From: an uncultured Bordetella sp.
GTDB taxonomy: Bacteria; Pseudomonadota; Gammaproteobacteria; Burkholderiales; Burkholderiaceae_B
DNA length: 8,372 bases
Direction: 5' to 3'
NCBI GenBank assembly: GCA_937881145.1
Contig: CALGFL010000403.1
Coordinates: forward strand, 1 to 8,372
Made by a program: the position numbers and the translations under genes. The notes below the pieces were generated by a model. The model did no database searches. It was not told the DNA's origin and saw nothing but the letters and a program-made list of their open reading frames with translations. Shown here piece after piece: positions 1 to 6,082 of the stretch. The stretch's first letter is position 1, and the number at the start of each line of letters is the position of its first letter.

Positions 1-1
1 G

Positions 2-739
2 AAATGCGTGCTCGTCCAGGAAAACTGGGTCAACTACTACGACGCGGTGTACGACCGCGTGGGCAATATCCAGATGTCGCGCATCATGGGCGCGGACGTG
101 CGCCTGGTTCCCGACGGATTCGACATCGGTTTTCGCAAGAGCTGGGAAGACGCGCTCGAGAGCGTGCGCAAGGCGGGCGGCAAGCCGTATGCCATTCCGG
201 CCGGCTGCTCCGACCACCCCCTGGGCGGCCTGGGCTTTGTCGGCTTTGCCGAGGAAGTGCGCCAGCAGGAGGCCGAGCTCGGCTTCAAGTTCGACTACAT
301 CGTCGTGTGCTCGGTCACGGGCAGCACGCAGGCGGGGATGGTGGTCGGCTTTGCCGCCGACGGCCGCGCGGACCGCGTGATCGGCATCGATGCGTCGGCC
401 AAGCCCGCGCAGACGCGCGAGCAGATCCTGCGGATCGCGCGGCAAACGGCTGACAAGGTAGAACTGGGCCGTGACATCGCCGCCGCCGACGTCGTCCTGG
501 ACGAACGCTACGGCGGCCCCGAATACGGCCTGCCCAACGAAGGCACGCTCGAATCGATTCGTTTGTGCGCCAGGCTCGAGGGCGTGATGACCGACCCGGT
601 CTACGAGGGCAAGTCGATGCACGGCATGATCGACAAGGTGCGGCTGGGCGAATTTCCCGCCGGCTCGAAGGTGCTCTATGCCCACCTGGGCGGCGTGCCG
701 GCGCTGAGCGCCTACAGCTTTCTGTTCCGCGAAGGCTGA
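2..739 (+). CDS. acdS: 1-aminocyclopropane-1-carboxylate (ACC) deaminase, C-terminal part (5' end outside window)
   Basis: This is a PLP-dependent fold-type II enzyme that opens the cyclopropane ring of ACC, the plant ethylene precursor, to give 2-oxobutanoate and ammonia. The window holds 245 codons in frame from base 2. Against the usual 338-residue enzyme, the first codon here would be residue 94, so the PLP lysine (Lys51) lies off the left edge. Recognisable family stretches are [56 protein letters not shown] and the ending AYSFLFREG. The residues that separate true ACC deaminases from D-cysteine desulfhydrases are intact: Tyr-Glu in [11 protein letters not shown] (equivalent to Tyr294/Glu295) and Leu in AHLGG (equivalent to Leu322). 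The frame is open to a TGA stop. The next gene converges on it 89 bp away. Such genes are often controlled by a linked Lrp-type regulator, which would lie outside the window. Confidence 0.96.
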   Translation, partial: KCVLVQENWVNYYDAVYDRVGNIQMSRIMGADVRLVPDGFDIGFRKSWEDALESVRKAGGKPYAIPAGCSDHPLGGLGFVGFAEEVRQQEAELGFKFDYIVVCSVTGSTQAGMVVGFAADGRADRVIGIDASAKPAQTREQILRIARQTADKVELGRDIAAADVVLDERYGGPEYGLPNEGTLESIRLCARLEGVMTDPVYEGKSMHGMIDKVRLGEFPAGSKVLYAHLGGVPALSAYSFLFREG

Positions 740-762
740 GCCAACGCGGACTGCATTTCAAG

Positions 763-792
763 CAGGTCGGAGCAAGATTTCGTTCCGGCCTG
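763..792. terminator. Possible hairpin terminator between convergent genes
   Basis: A stem of 9 pairs, one of them G-U on the + strand transcript, joins 763-771 (CAGGTCGGA) to 784-792 (TCCGGCCTG) across a 12-nt loop. It is followed by TTCTT. It starts 23 bp after the acdS stop and ends 36 bp before the stop of the opposing amidohydrolase gene, a natural place for a shared terminator. The T-tract is short on the + side and poor on the - side, so this may be only a weak terminator or chance structure. Confidence 0.3.
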
Positions 793-828
793 TTCTTGCT
801 TGCACGGTTCAGTCCTCGGACCGACGCG

Positions 829-2004
829 TCAGCCGCGCAGAAAACGTTCGGTGAGCTTGACCCAGTAGGCGGCGCCCAACGCGAGGCAGTCGTCGTTGAA
901 GTCGTATCCCGGGTTGTGGACCATGCAGCCGCCCTCGCCGTCGCCGTTGCCGATGATGAGATAGCTGCCCGCGCAGTGTTCGAGCATGAAAGCGAAGTCT
1001 TCGCTGCCCGTGAGCGGGTCCAGGTCGGGGATGAGGCCGTCCTCGCCCACCCAGTCGCGCGCGACGCTTTCGGCGAACTCGGTCATGGCGGCGTCGTTGA
1101 CCAGCACCGGGTAGCGGCGCTGATAGTCGACGCGTGCCGTGGCGCCATAGACGGCGGCCTGCGCGTGCGCCAGGGCCGTGATGCGCTCTTGCAGCAGATC
1201 GCGCACTTCGGGGCGCAGGGCGCGCACCGAAAGCCGCATCTGCGCGGTCTGCGGGATCACGTTGGGGGCCTCGCCCGCATGAATCGCACCCACCGTGATG
1301 ATCGCCATGTCCAGCGGCGCCACATTGCGCGACACGATGGTCTGCAAGGCCAGCACCACGTTGGCGCACACCACGACGGGGTCCACCGTCTTGTGCGGCA
1401 CGGCGCCGTGGCCGCCGCGGCCGTCGATGTCGATGATGACCGTATCCGACGAAGCCATGAAGGCTCCGGGACGGAAACCGAATTTGCCGGTCGGATGGCC
1501 CGGCATGTTGTGCATGGCGAACACCGCATCGCACGGGAAGAGATCGAACAGCCCCTCCTCGATCATGCGCTTGGCGCCGGCCAGGCCTTCTTCCGCGGGC
1601 TGGAAAATCAGATGCAGGGTGCCGTCGAAATGGCGCGTCTGCGCCAGATGCCGGGCCGCGGTCAGCAGCATGGCGGTGTGGCCGTCGTGGCCGCAGGCGT
1701 GCATCTTGCCCGGCACGCGGCTGGCGTAGTCGAGCCCGGTGGTCTCGTGGATGGGCAGCGCGTCCATGTCGGCGCGCAGACCCAGGCGGCGGCTGCCGCT
1801 ACCCACCTTCATCGTGCCGATGACGCCGGTGCCGCCCAGGCCGCGATGCACCTCGTAGCCCCACTCTTGGAGCCGCTGCGCGACCAGGTCGCCGGTGACG
1901 AATTCTTCGTACGCCAGTTCGGGGTGGGCGTGGATGGCATGGCGCAGCGCGATCATCTCTTGTTCGATCGCGGCAATCTCGGAAGGAATGAGCGGGGCGT
2001 TCAT
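829..2004 (-). CDS. M20 family metallo-amidohydrolase (hippurate hydrolase / aminoacylase-like)
   Basis: This 391-residue cytoplasmic enzyme belongs to the M20D group (HipO, N-acyl-amino-acid amidohydrolases, IAA-amino acid hydrolases), which cleaves amide bonds of N-acylated amino acids using two metal ions. Visible motifs in order are GLRADMDALPIHE (75-87), HACGHDGHTAMLL (102-114), QPAEEG (135-140), AMHNMPG (163-169), the dimerisation-domain signature GRGGHGAVPHKTVDP (195-209), GSEDFAFML (333-341) and HNPGYDFND (363-371). Expected metal ligands and the catalytic base are present: Cys104, His106, Glu138/Glu139, His165 and His363. There is no signal peptide. The ATG at 2004 (MNAPLIPSE) was chosen over an in-frame start at 2040 because AGGAG lies 6 nt upstream and family similarity begins there. 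It is transcribed divergently from the LysR gene, its likely regulator. The natural acyl substrate cannot be told from sequence. Confidence 0.93.
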   Translation of the reverse strand: MNAPLIPSEIAAIEQEMIALRHAIHAHPELAYEEFVTGDLVAQRLQEWGYEVHRGLGGTGVIGTMKVGSGSRRLGLRADMDALPIHETTGLDYASRVPGKMHACGHDGHTAMLLTAARHLAQTRHFDGTLHLIFQPAEEGLAGAKRMIEEGLFDLFPCDAVFAMHNMPGHPTGKFGFRPGAFMASSDTVIIDIDGRGGHGAVPHKTVDPVVVCANVVLALQTIVSRNVAPLDMAIITVGAIHAGEAPNVIPQTAQMRLSVRALRPEVRDLLQERITALAHAQAAVYGATARVDYQRRYPVLVNDAAMTEFAESVARDWVGEDGLIPDLDPLTGSEDFAFMLEHCAGSYLIIGNGDGEGGCMVHNPGYDFNDDCLALGAAYWVKLTERFLRG

Positions 2005-2010
2005 CGTCGT

Positions 2011-2015
2011 CTCCT
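2011..2015 (-). promoter_or_regulatory. Ribosome binding site of the M20 amidohydrolase
   Basis: AGGAG on the - strand lies 6 nt before the ATG at 2004. It decides the start in favour of MNAPLIPSE over the upstream in-frame candidate at 2040. Confidence 0.7.
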
Positions 2016-2067
2016 GGCAGCGGGGCCGGTGCGTTGGCAATAGCCCGCTAGGATAGTGACGACGGTT

Positions 2068-2104
2068 CTGCCCCGGCAGTCCTACAATGGTTGGCCTGCC
2101 AACC
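2068..2104. promoter_or_regulatory. Palindromic operator-like region with -10 box, upstream of the LysR gene
   Basis: Within the 126-bp divergent intergenic region (2005-2130) there is a good -10 hexamer for the + strand, TACAAT at 2083-2088. It is bracketed by two perfect palindromes: CTGCC-CC-GGCAG at 2068-2079 and GGTTGGC-CT-GCCAACC at 2089-2104. Their centres are about 23 bp apart, close to two helical turns, so one protein could contact both on the same face of the DNA. The second palindrome would cover the transcription start of the LysR gene, which suits autorepression. No convincing -35 hexamer stands 16-18 bp upstream of the -10 box. The promoter call is inference. Confidence 0.4.
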
Positions 2105-2130
2105 AGAAGTTGCCGCCTGGGTTTTCACTT

Positions 2131-3081
2131 ATGAAATTCCATCAGTTCCGCACGCTCGTCGCCATGGCCGACACGGGCAGCATCCGGGCCGCGGCGCGCG
2201 CCCTGGGCATCTCGCCCGCGGCGGCGACCAAGGCGGTGCGCGAACTGGAAGCCGAGCAGCAGATCGCGCTGGTCATGCGCAACGCCAACGGCATCGCCTT
2301 CACCGAGGCGGGCCAGGCGCTGCTCGAGCACGCGCGCGCCATCTTGCACCAGATGGCGCGCGCGCAGGAAGACCTCGACCGGCGGCGCGGCCAATACCGC
2401 GGTACGCTGGCGATCGGCGTCACGCCCTGGGTGGCACTGTCCTTCCTGCCCGATGCCGTGAGCCTCTTTCGCACGCGCATGCCGCAGATGCAGCTCGAGT
2501 TCTACGAAGGCCTGCTCAACATCACGATGCCGCGCCTGCGCGACGGCACGCTGGATTTTTCGCTGGGCAAGCCGATGCCGGCCTCGTTGCACGCGGAGTT
2601 CACCCAGACCCCGCTCATGGCGACCGAATCGGCCGTGGTGGTGCGCAAGGGCCATCCGCTGGAGCGTGCCCGGTCGCTGCGGGAGTTCCAGGACAGCGAA
2701 TGGCTGCTCAACTGGGACCCGGCCAGCAAGGAGATGATCGCCGACACGGTGTTCCACCGGCACGGCCTGCCGCTGCCCAGAACGGTGCATCTGGCGCACT
2801 CCTGGGCGGTGGCCATGGGTCTGCTCATGCACACCGACATCGTGAGCATTTTTCCGTGGCCGCTGGTCGAGACGCGCCTGGCCCGCGAGAATCTGCGCGC
2901 GCTCACGTTGAAGGAAGAAGTGGACCGCACCACCGTGAGCGTCGTCGCGCGGCGTGGCGTGCCTTTGTCGGCGGCGGCGGAATGCTTCCTGGACTGCCTG
3001 ATGATCTCGATCCGGGCCGGCGCGACCGCGCAGGATTCCGAGCGGCGGCGCTTGTATCGGTCGCTGGAATTGCTGATTTGA
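2131..3081 (+). CDS. LysR-type transcriptional regulator
   Basis: This 316-residue LysR-family regulator has the usual length and domain order. An N-terminal winged helix-turn-helix spans about residues 3-62 (MKFHQFRTLVAMADTGSIRA, then AARALGISPAAATKAVRELE, and the wing with GIAFTEAGQALLEHA). A linker helix covers about 63-90. A periplasmic-binding-protein-like effector domain begins at about 91 (RGTLAIGVTPWVALSFLP) and runs to about 295, followed by a short charged tail. The ATG at 2131 was preferred over an in-frame GTG at 2056 because the helix-turn-helix homology begins there and the probable -10 box lies inside the longer version. No clear Shine-Dalgarno precedes the ATG. It diverges from the M20 amidohydrolase, the classic arrangement of a LysR regulator with its target, so it probably senses that enzyme's substrate or product. 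The effector is unknown. Confidence 0.95.
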   Translation: MKFHQFRTLVAMADTGSIRAAARALGISPAAATKAVRELEAEQQIALVMRNANGIAFTEAGQALLEHARAILHQMARAQEDLDRRRGQYRGTLAIGVTPWVALSFLPDAVSLFRTRMPQMQLEFYEGLLNITMPRLRDGTLDFSLGKPMPASLHAEFTQTPLMATESAVVVRKGHPLERARSLREFQDSEWLLNWDPASKEMIADTVFHRHGLPLPRTVHLAHSWAVAMGLLMHTDIVSIFPWPLVETRLARENLRALTLKEEVDRTTVSVVARRGVPLSAAAECFLDCLMISIRAGATAQDSERRRLYRSLELLI

Positions 3082-3101
3082 TGCAACAGAATTGCGGAAT
3101 T

Positions 3102-3361
3102 CCGATTTGAGATCTTAAGCCGCCGTCGACAGGACTGCGGGAGTTCCGATGCTCGCCCGGTGGGCTCCGGTTGGCCGGCCCCGCGCTTCGGACTCCCTCC
3201 GCCCTATCGACGGCTCGCAGCATCAGTCCGCGCGAGGCTTTAAAACCGCCAAATGAGGCAGCTGCAAGCCGAGGACCCCGGAGCAATCCGAAGCACAGCC
3301 CACCGGGCGAGCATCGGAATTGCGCAGGGCAGCCTCGGCGACTTAGGAACTCAACAATCGG
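3102..3361. repeat. About 260-bp imperfect inverted repeat filling the intergenic region between two convergent genes
   Basis: The non-coding stretch 3082-3373 is mostly a large inverted repeat. The outer arms are 3102-3166 and 3297-3361, 65 bp each and matching at roughly three-quarters of positions with small gaps. Each contains a perfect 23-bp core (3144-3166 and its reverse complement 3297-3319). Similarity continues inward less well: GCGCTTCGGA at 3183-3192 against the reverse complement of 3286-3295, and CGGCTCGCAG at 3211-3220 against the reverse complement of CTGCAAGCCG at 3262-3271. The element is best described as two diverged copies of one unit placed head to head. It lies 21 bp after the LysR stop and 12 bp before the pepP stop. 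Short frames crossing it encode the same peptide, SPPGEHRN, from either strand, which is a consequence of the repeat and not evidence of genes. It could be a small non-autonomous mobile element, a REP-like structure or a bidirectional terminator. Confidence 0.85.
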
Positions 3362-3373
3362 TGTTTTAAAAAC

Positions 3374-5167
3374 TCACAACGGCTCGGTACGAGCGATCAG
3401 CCAATCCCGAGCCGCGCCCGACACCAGCGGCAACAAACGCTGGCGCACCGTGGCGTGATAGTCGTCGAGCCAATCGATCTCATCAGGACGCATCAGATCG
3501 CGATCGATGCAACGCGTATCGATGGGGCATAGCGTGAGCGTCTCGAAGCACAGGAACTCGCCCAGCTCGCCCGACAGCCACGGACGGCAGGCCGTGAGGT
3601 TTTCGATGCGCACGCCCCAGCGGCCGGGGCGGTAGATGCCGGGCTCGTTGGAAGTGATCATGCCCGGCTCCATGGCCGTGTGCGGCAGCGGCATTGCGCG
3701 GTAGGCGATCACCTGCGGCCCTTCGTGCACATTGAGGAAGTAGCCCACGCCGTGGCCCGTGCCGTGGCCGTATTCGGCGCCGCCCGCCCAGATCGGCGCG
3801 CGCGCGATGGCATCGAGCACGGGGCCGGGCGTGCCGCGCGGAAAAGCCGCGCGCGACAGCGCGATCATGCCCTTGAGCACCAGCGTGTAGTCCACCTTCT
3901 GGTCGGCCGACGGCGTGCCCACCGGCACGACGCGCGTGATGTCGGTCGTGCCGCCCAGGTACTGCCCGCCCGAATCGATGAGCAGCAGGCCGTCGCCCTC
4001 GATGACCGCGTGCGATTCGGGCAAGGCGCGGTAATGCGGCATGGCGCCGTTGGCATTGAAGGCGGCGATGGTGGAAAAGCTCAGGCTGACGTAGTTGGGC
4101 CGGCGCGCGCGCGCGCAGGTCAGGTGCGTGTCGATGTCCAGTTCGGTCACGGTCTCGCCTGCTGCCATCGCGGCTTCGAACCAGGCGAAGAATTCGCACA
4201 GGGCCGCGCCGTCGTGCGCCATGGCTTGGCGCACGTGAGCCAGTTCGGCATCGCTCTTGCGCGACTTGAAGAAGGTCGAAGGATTGATCGCCTCGACGCG
4301 GGCGACGGCCGGATCCATCAGGTGGAACACGCCGCAGGTTACGCGCGCCGGATCGATCAGCAGGGTCTGGTCCGCTTCGATCGAGCCCAGGGCTTCGGCG
4401 GTGTGCCCGTAGGGCGCGACGTCCACACCGTCTTCGGCCAGCCGCGCGCGCAGCGCGTCGGACACCTTGCCCTCGCCCACGAAAAGCGTGGCGTGGTCGG
4501 CGCCGATCAGGGCATGGGCCAGGAATACCGGGTTGTATTCGACATCGGAGCCGCGCAGGTTGAACACCCAGGCGATGTCGTCCAGCGTGCACAGCAGGTG
4601 CACGTCGGCCTTGTGCCGGGCCATGGCCTCACGTACGCGCGCCAGGCGCTCGGCGCGCGATTGCGTGGCGTAGGGCGGCAGATGCTCGAAGACCGGCGCG
4701 GCCGGAAGCGGCGGGCGGTCCTGCCAGATTTCGCCCAGCGGGTCGGCCATGATGTCCAGCGCCACACCTGCCGGCGCCAGCGCCTGCGTCAGCGCGCGAA
4801 AGGCCGCCAGGCCCAGCACCCGGCCGTCCACGCCCACGCGCGCGCCCGCGCGCAGGTTGGCCGCCAGCCATTCGACGTGCCCGAGCGAGCCTTGGACGGC
4901 CAGTTTCATCAGCGCGATGCCGCTGCCGGCAAGCTGCTTTTCGGCCTGCACCCAATAGCGGCTGTCGACCCACAGGCCGGCGAACTCGGCCGTGACGACC
5001 AGCGTGGCCACCGAGCCGGTAAAACCCGACAGCCAGCGCCGGCCTTGCCAGTACTGCGGCAGGTATTCGGAAAGATGCGGATCGGCGGATGGCACGATGC
5101 AGGCATCGAGCTTGAGGCGGCGCATGGCTTGCCGCAGGGAGGCAATGCGCTCGGGTATGGTGGACAT
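3374..5167 (-). CDS. pepP: Aminopeptidase P (Xaa-Pro aminopeptidase), long three-domain form, M24B family
   Basis: This 597-residue cytoplasmic metallopeptidase removes the N-terminal residue from peptides whose second residue is proline. Its length and layout match the long eukaryotic-type XPNPEP1 form, not the roughly 440-residue E. coli PepP. Two creatinase-like N-terminal domains cover about 1-160 and 161-305, and the catalytic pita-bread domain about 306-540, followed by a C-terminal extension. The dinuclear metal ligands are visible: Asp398 (LLLIDSGG), Asp409 (TTDITR), His472 (GHGTGHGVG), Glu508 (SNEPG) and Glu522 (RIENL). The supporting histidines His378 (MPHY) and His481 (LNVHEG) are also present. 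The ATG at 5167 is preceded by AGGA at 5 nt, and similarity begins at MSTIPERIASLRQAM, so the longer open frame reaching 5527 is ignored. It is the last gene of the operon, 32 bp after the D-aminopeptidase gene. Confidence 0.96.
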   Translation of the reverse strand: MSTIPERIASLRQAMRRLKLDACIVPSADPHLSEYLPQYWQGRRWLSGFTGSVATLVVTAEFAGLWVDSRYWVQAEKQLAGSGIALMKLAVQGSLGHVEWLAANLRAGARVGVDGRVLGLAAFRALTQALAPAGVALDIMADPLGEIWQDRPPLPAAPVFEHLPPYATQSRAERLARVREAMARHKADVHLLCTLDDIAWVFNLRGSDVEYNPVFLAHALIGADHATLFVGEGKVSDALRARLAEDGVDVAPYGHTAEALGSIEADQTLLIDPARVTCGVFHLMDPAVARVEAINPSTFFKSRKSDAELAHVRQAMAHDGAALCEFFAWFEAAMAAGETVTELDIDTHLTCARARRPNYVSLSFSTIAAFNANGAMPHYRALPESHAVIEGDGLLLIDSGGQYLGGTTDITRVVPVGTPSADQKVDYTLVLKGMIALSRAAFPRGTPGPVLDAIARAPIWAGGAEYGHGTGHGVGYFLNVHEGPQVIAYRAMPLPHTAMEPGMITSNEPGIYRPGRWGVRIENLTACRPWLSGELGEFLCFETLTLCPIDTRCIDRDLMRPDEIDWLDDYHATVRQRLLPLVSGAARDWLIARTEPL

Positions 5168-5172
5168 GGGAT

Positions 5173-5176
5173 TCCT
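5173..5176 (-). promoter_or_regulatory. Ribosome binding site of the aminopeptidase P gene
   Basis: AGGA on the - strand, 5 nt before the ATG at 5167. It supports that start over the open frame that continues upstream through the neighbouring gene. Confidence 0.6.
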
Positions 5177-5199
5177 GTTCGAATTGGGGCCTGTAGACA

Positions 5200-6036
5200 C
5201 TAACGCAGCATGAAGGACATGGCCGACAGGCTGTTGAGCGTGCGGATGGCGGCTTGCACGGTGTCGGCCGTGAAGCGCAGCGTCACGCCGTCGACGCGTT
5301 CCAGCGTGGGCCAGGTGCAGAACAGATCGGCCAACGCCGTGCTCTGGGTCTGCAGCTGGCATTCTATCGGACCGGGAATGCGAAACGGCTCGACCTTGTC
5401 CGCGCCCTTGCGCGACAGGGCCGCGCGCACGGCCCGCTCGGCGGCCTGGGCGATGGCCTTGCGCGACGCCGCCGGCGACAGCGTCACGCCGCTGCCCTGC
5501 CCATGCGCCACCTTGGTCTGCACCCACTCGGCCTGCGCAAAGAGGGGGCGCGTTTCGGCGATGAACACGTCGTCGCCGCTGGCCATCAGCACCGGCACGC
5601 CCAGTTCGCCGGCCAAGGCGCCGTACAAACCGGCCTCGCCCAGCTCCATGCCGTTCAGGCGCACGCGCGCGAAAGCGAAGCTGTTGATCGTGTGGGCCAG
5701 CACGCCGCGGCCTTGCGCGCGGCTGTGATAGCCCACCATCAGCACGGCGCCGCAGCCTTCTTCCAGGCCGCTCATCATGCCCAGGTAGCGCGGCTTGCCC
5801 AGCACCAAGCGGGCGCGCTCGTCGAGCTGGTCGGGCAGCAGATTGCGAAATCCGCCGTGCGAATCGTTGACCAGCACCTCGGCGGCGCCGCCCGCGAACG
5901 CCCCTTGTACGGCGGCATTGGCTTCGGCCGTCATCCAGGCGCGGGCACGCTCGTATTCGCCGTTGCCCGCGCGCGTCTGCTCGACATGGAACACACCGGC
6001 CACGCCCTCGATATCGGTGGAAATGAGTATCTTCAT
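5200..6036 (-). CDS. dppA: M55 family zinc D-aminopeptidase (DppA-like)
   Basis: This 278-residue protein is close in length to the Bacillus subtilis D-aminopeptidase DppA, a decameric zinc enzyme that releases N-terminal D-amino acids such as D-Ala from short peptides. The zinc-binding residues known for that family fall in the expected places: Asp8 and Glu10 in STDIEGVAGV, His60 in VNDSHGG, His104 in MVGYHSRA and a glutamate in GMELGEAGLYG (Glu134 the best candidate). His115 (LAHTINSF) is a further conserved-looking residue. There is no signal peptide, so it acts in the cytoplasm. The ATG at 6036 gives the family's typical start, MKILISTDIEG, directly before the first ligands. Its Shine-Dalgarno is weak (CGGA about 8 nt upstream). 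It lies between the P1 peptidase and aminopeptidase P genes with gaps of 46 and 32 bp, so it is very likely cotranscribed. The exact peptide substrate is inferred from the family. Confidence 0.93.
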   Translation of the reverse strand: MKILISTDIEGVAGVFHVEQTRAGNGEYERARAWMTAEANAAVQGAFAGGAAEVLVNDSHGGFRNLLPDQLDERARLVLGKPRYLGMMSGLEEGCGAVLMVGYHSRAQGRGVLAHTINSFAFARVRLNGMELGEAGLYGALAGELGVPVLMASGDDVFIAETRPLFAQAEWVQTKVAHGQGSGVTLSPAASRKAIAQAAERAVRAALSRKGADKVEPFRIPGPIECQLQTQSTALADLFCTWPTLERVDGVTLRFTADTVQAAIRTLNSLSAMSFMLR

Positions 6037-6082
6037 GATGAAAATCCGTAAATGAATGCCCTCGCGCCGCGTCGGCAAAAAA

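Noticed and set aside
565..2043. A 492-codon open frame on the + strand overlapping acdS and the M20 gene
   Set aside because: It has the composition of an antisense shadow and no domain. The M20 gene on the other strand accounts for the conservation.
3102..3361. Integron attC site or tRNA-like structure
   Set aside because: The ends lack the paired attC core sites (GTTRRRY and RYYYAAC), and no cloverleaf or tRNA-like consensus is visible.
2903..3458. Two small open frames, one on each strand, across the intergenic inverted repeat
   Set aside because: Both overlap neighbouring genes, and their shared SPPGEHRN peptide is explained by the two arms of the repeat being read from opposite directions. 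There is no sign of protein-level selection.
4103..4116. A (GC)7 alternating tract inside the aminopeptidase P gene, a possible Z-DNA or slippage site
   Set aside because: It encodes an in-frame Ala/Arg stretch in a GC-rich gene, is short, and is a dinucleotide repeat unlikely to have regulatory meaning so far inside an operon.
3680..5203. A 507-codon open frame on the + strand opposite the aminopeptidase P gene
   Set aside because: It is the same kind of shadow: low-complexity Arg/His/Gln/Ala-rich translation with no recognisable domain, lying opposite a gene with all its catalytic residues in place.
5168..5527. N-terminal extension of aminopeptidase P by 120 codons
   Set aside because: The extension would lie inside the D-aminopeptidase gene, shows no family similarity, and a good ribosome binding site stands right before the ATG at 5167.
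6037..6082. Terminator between the P1 and D-aminopeptidase genes
   Set aside because: A run of six T follows the P1 stop on the - strand, but no stable stem precedes it, and the short gap suits cotranscription.
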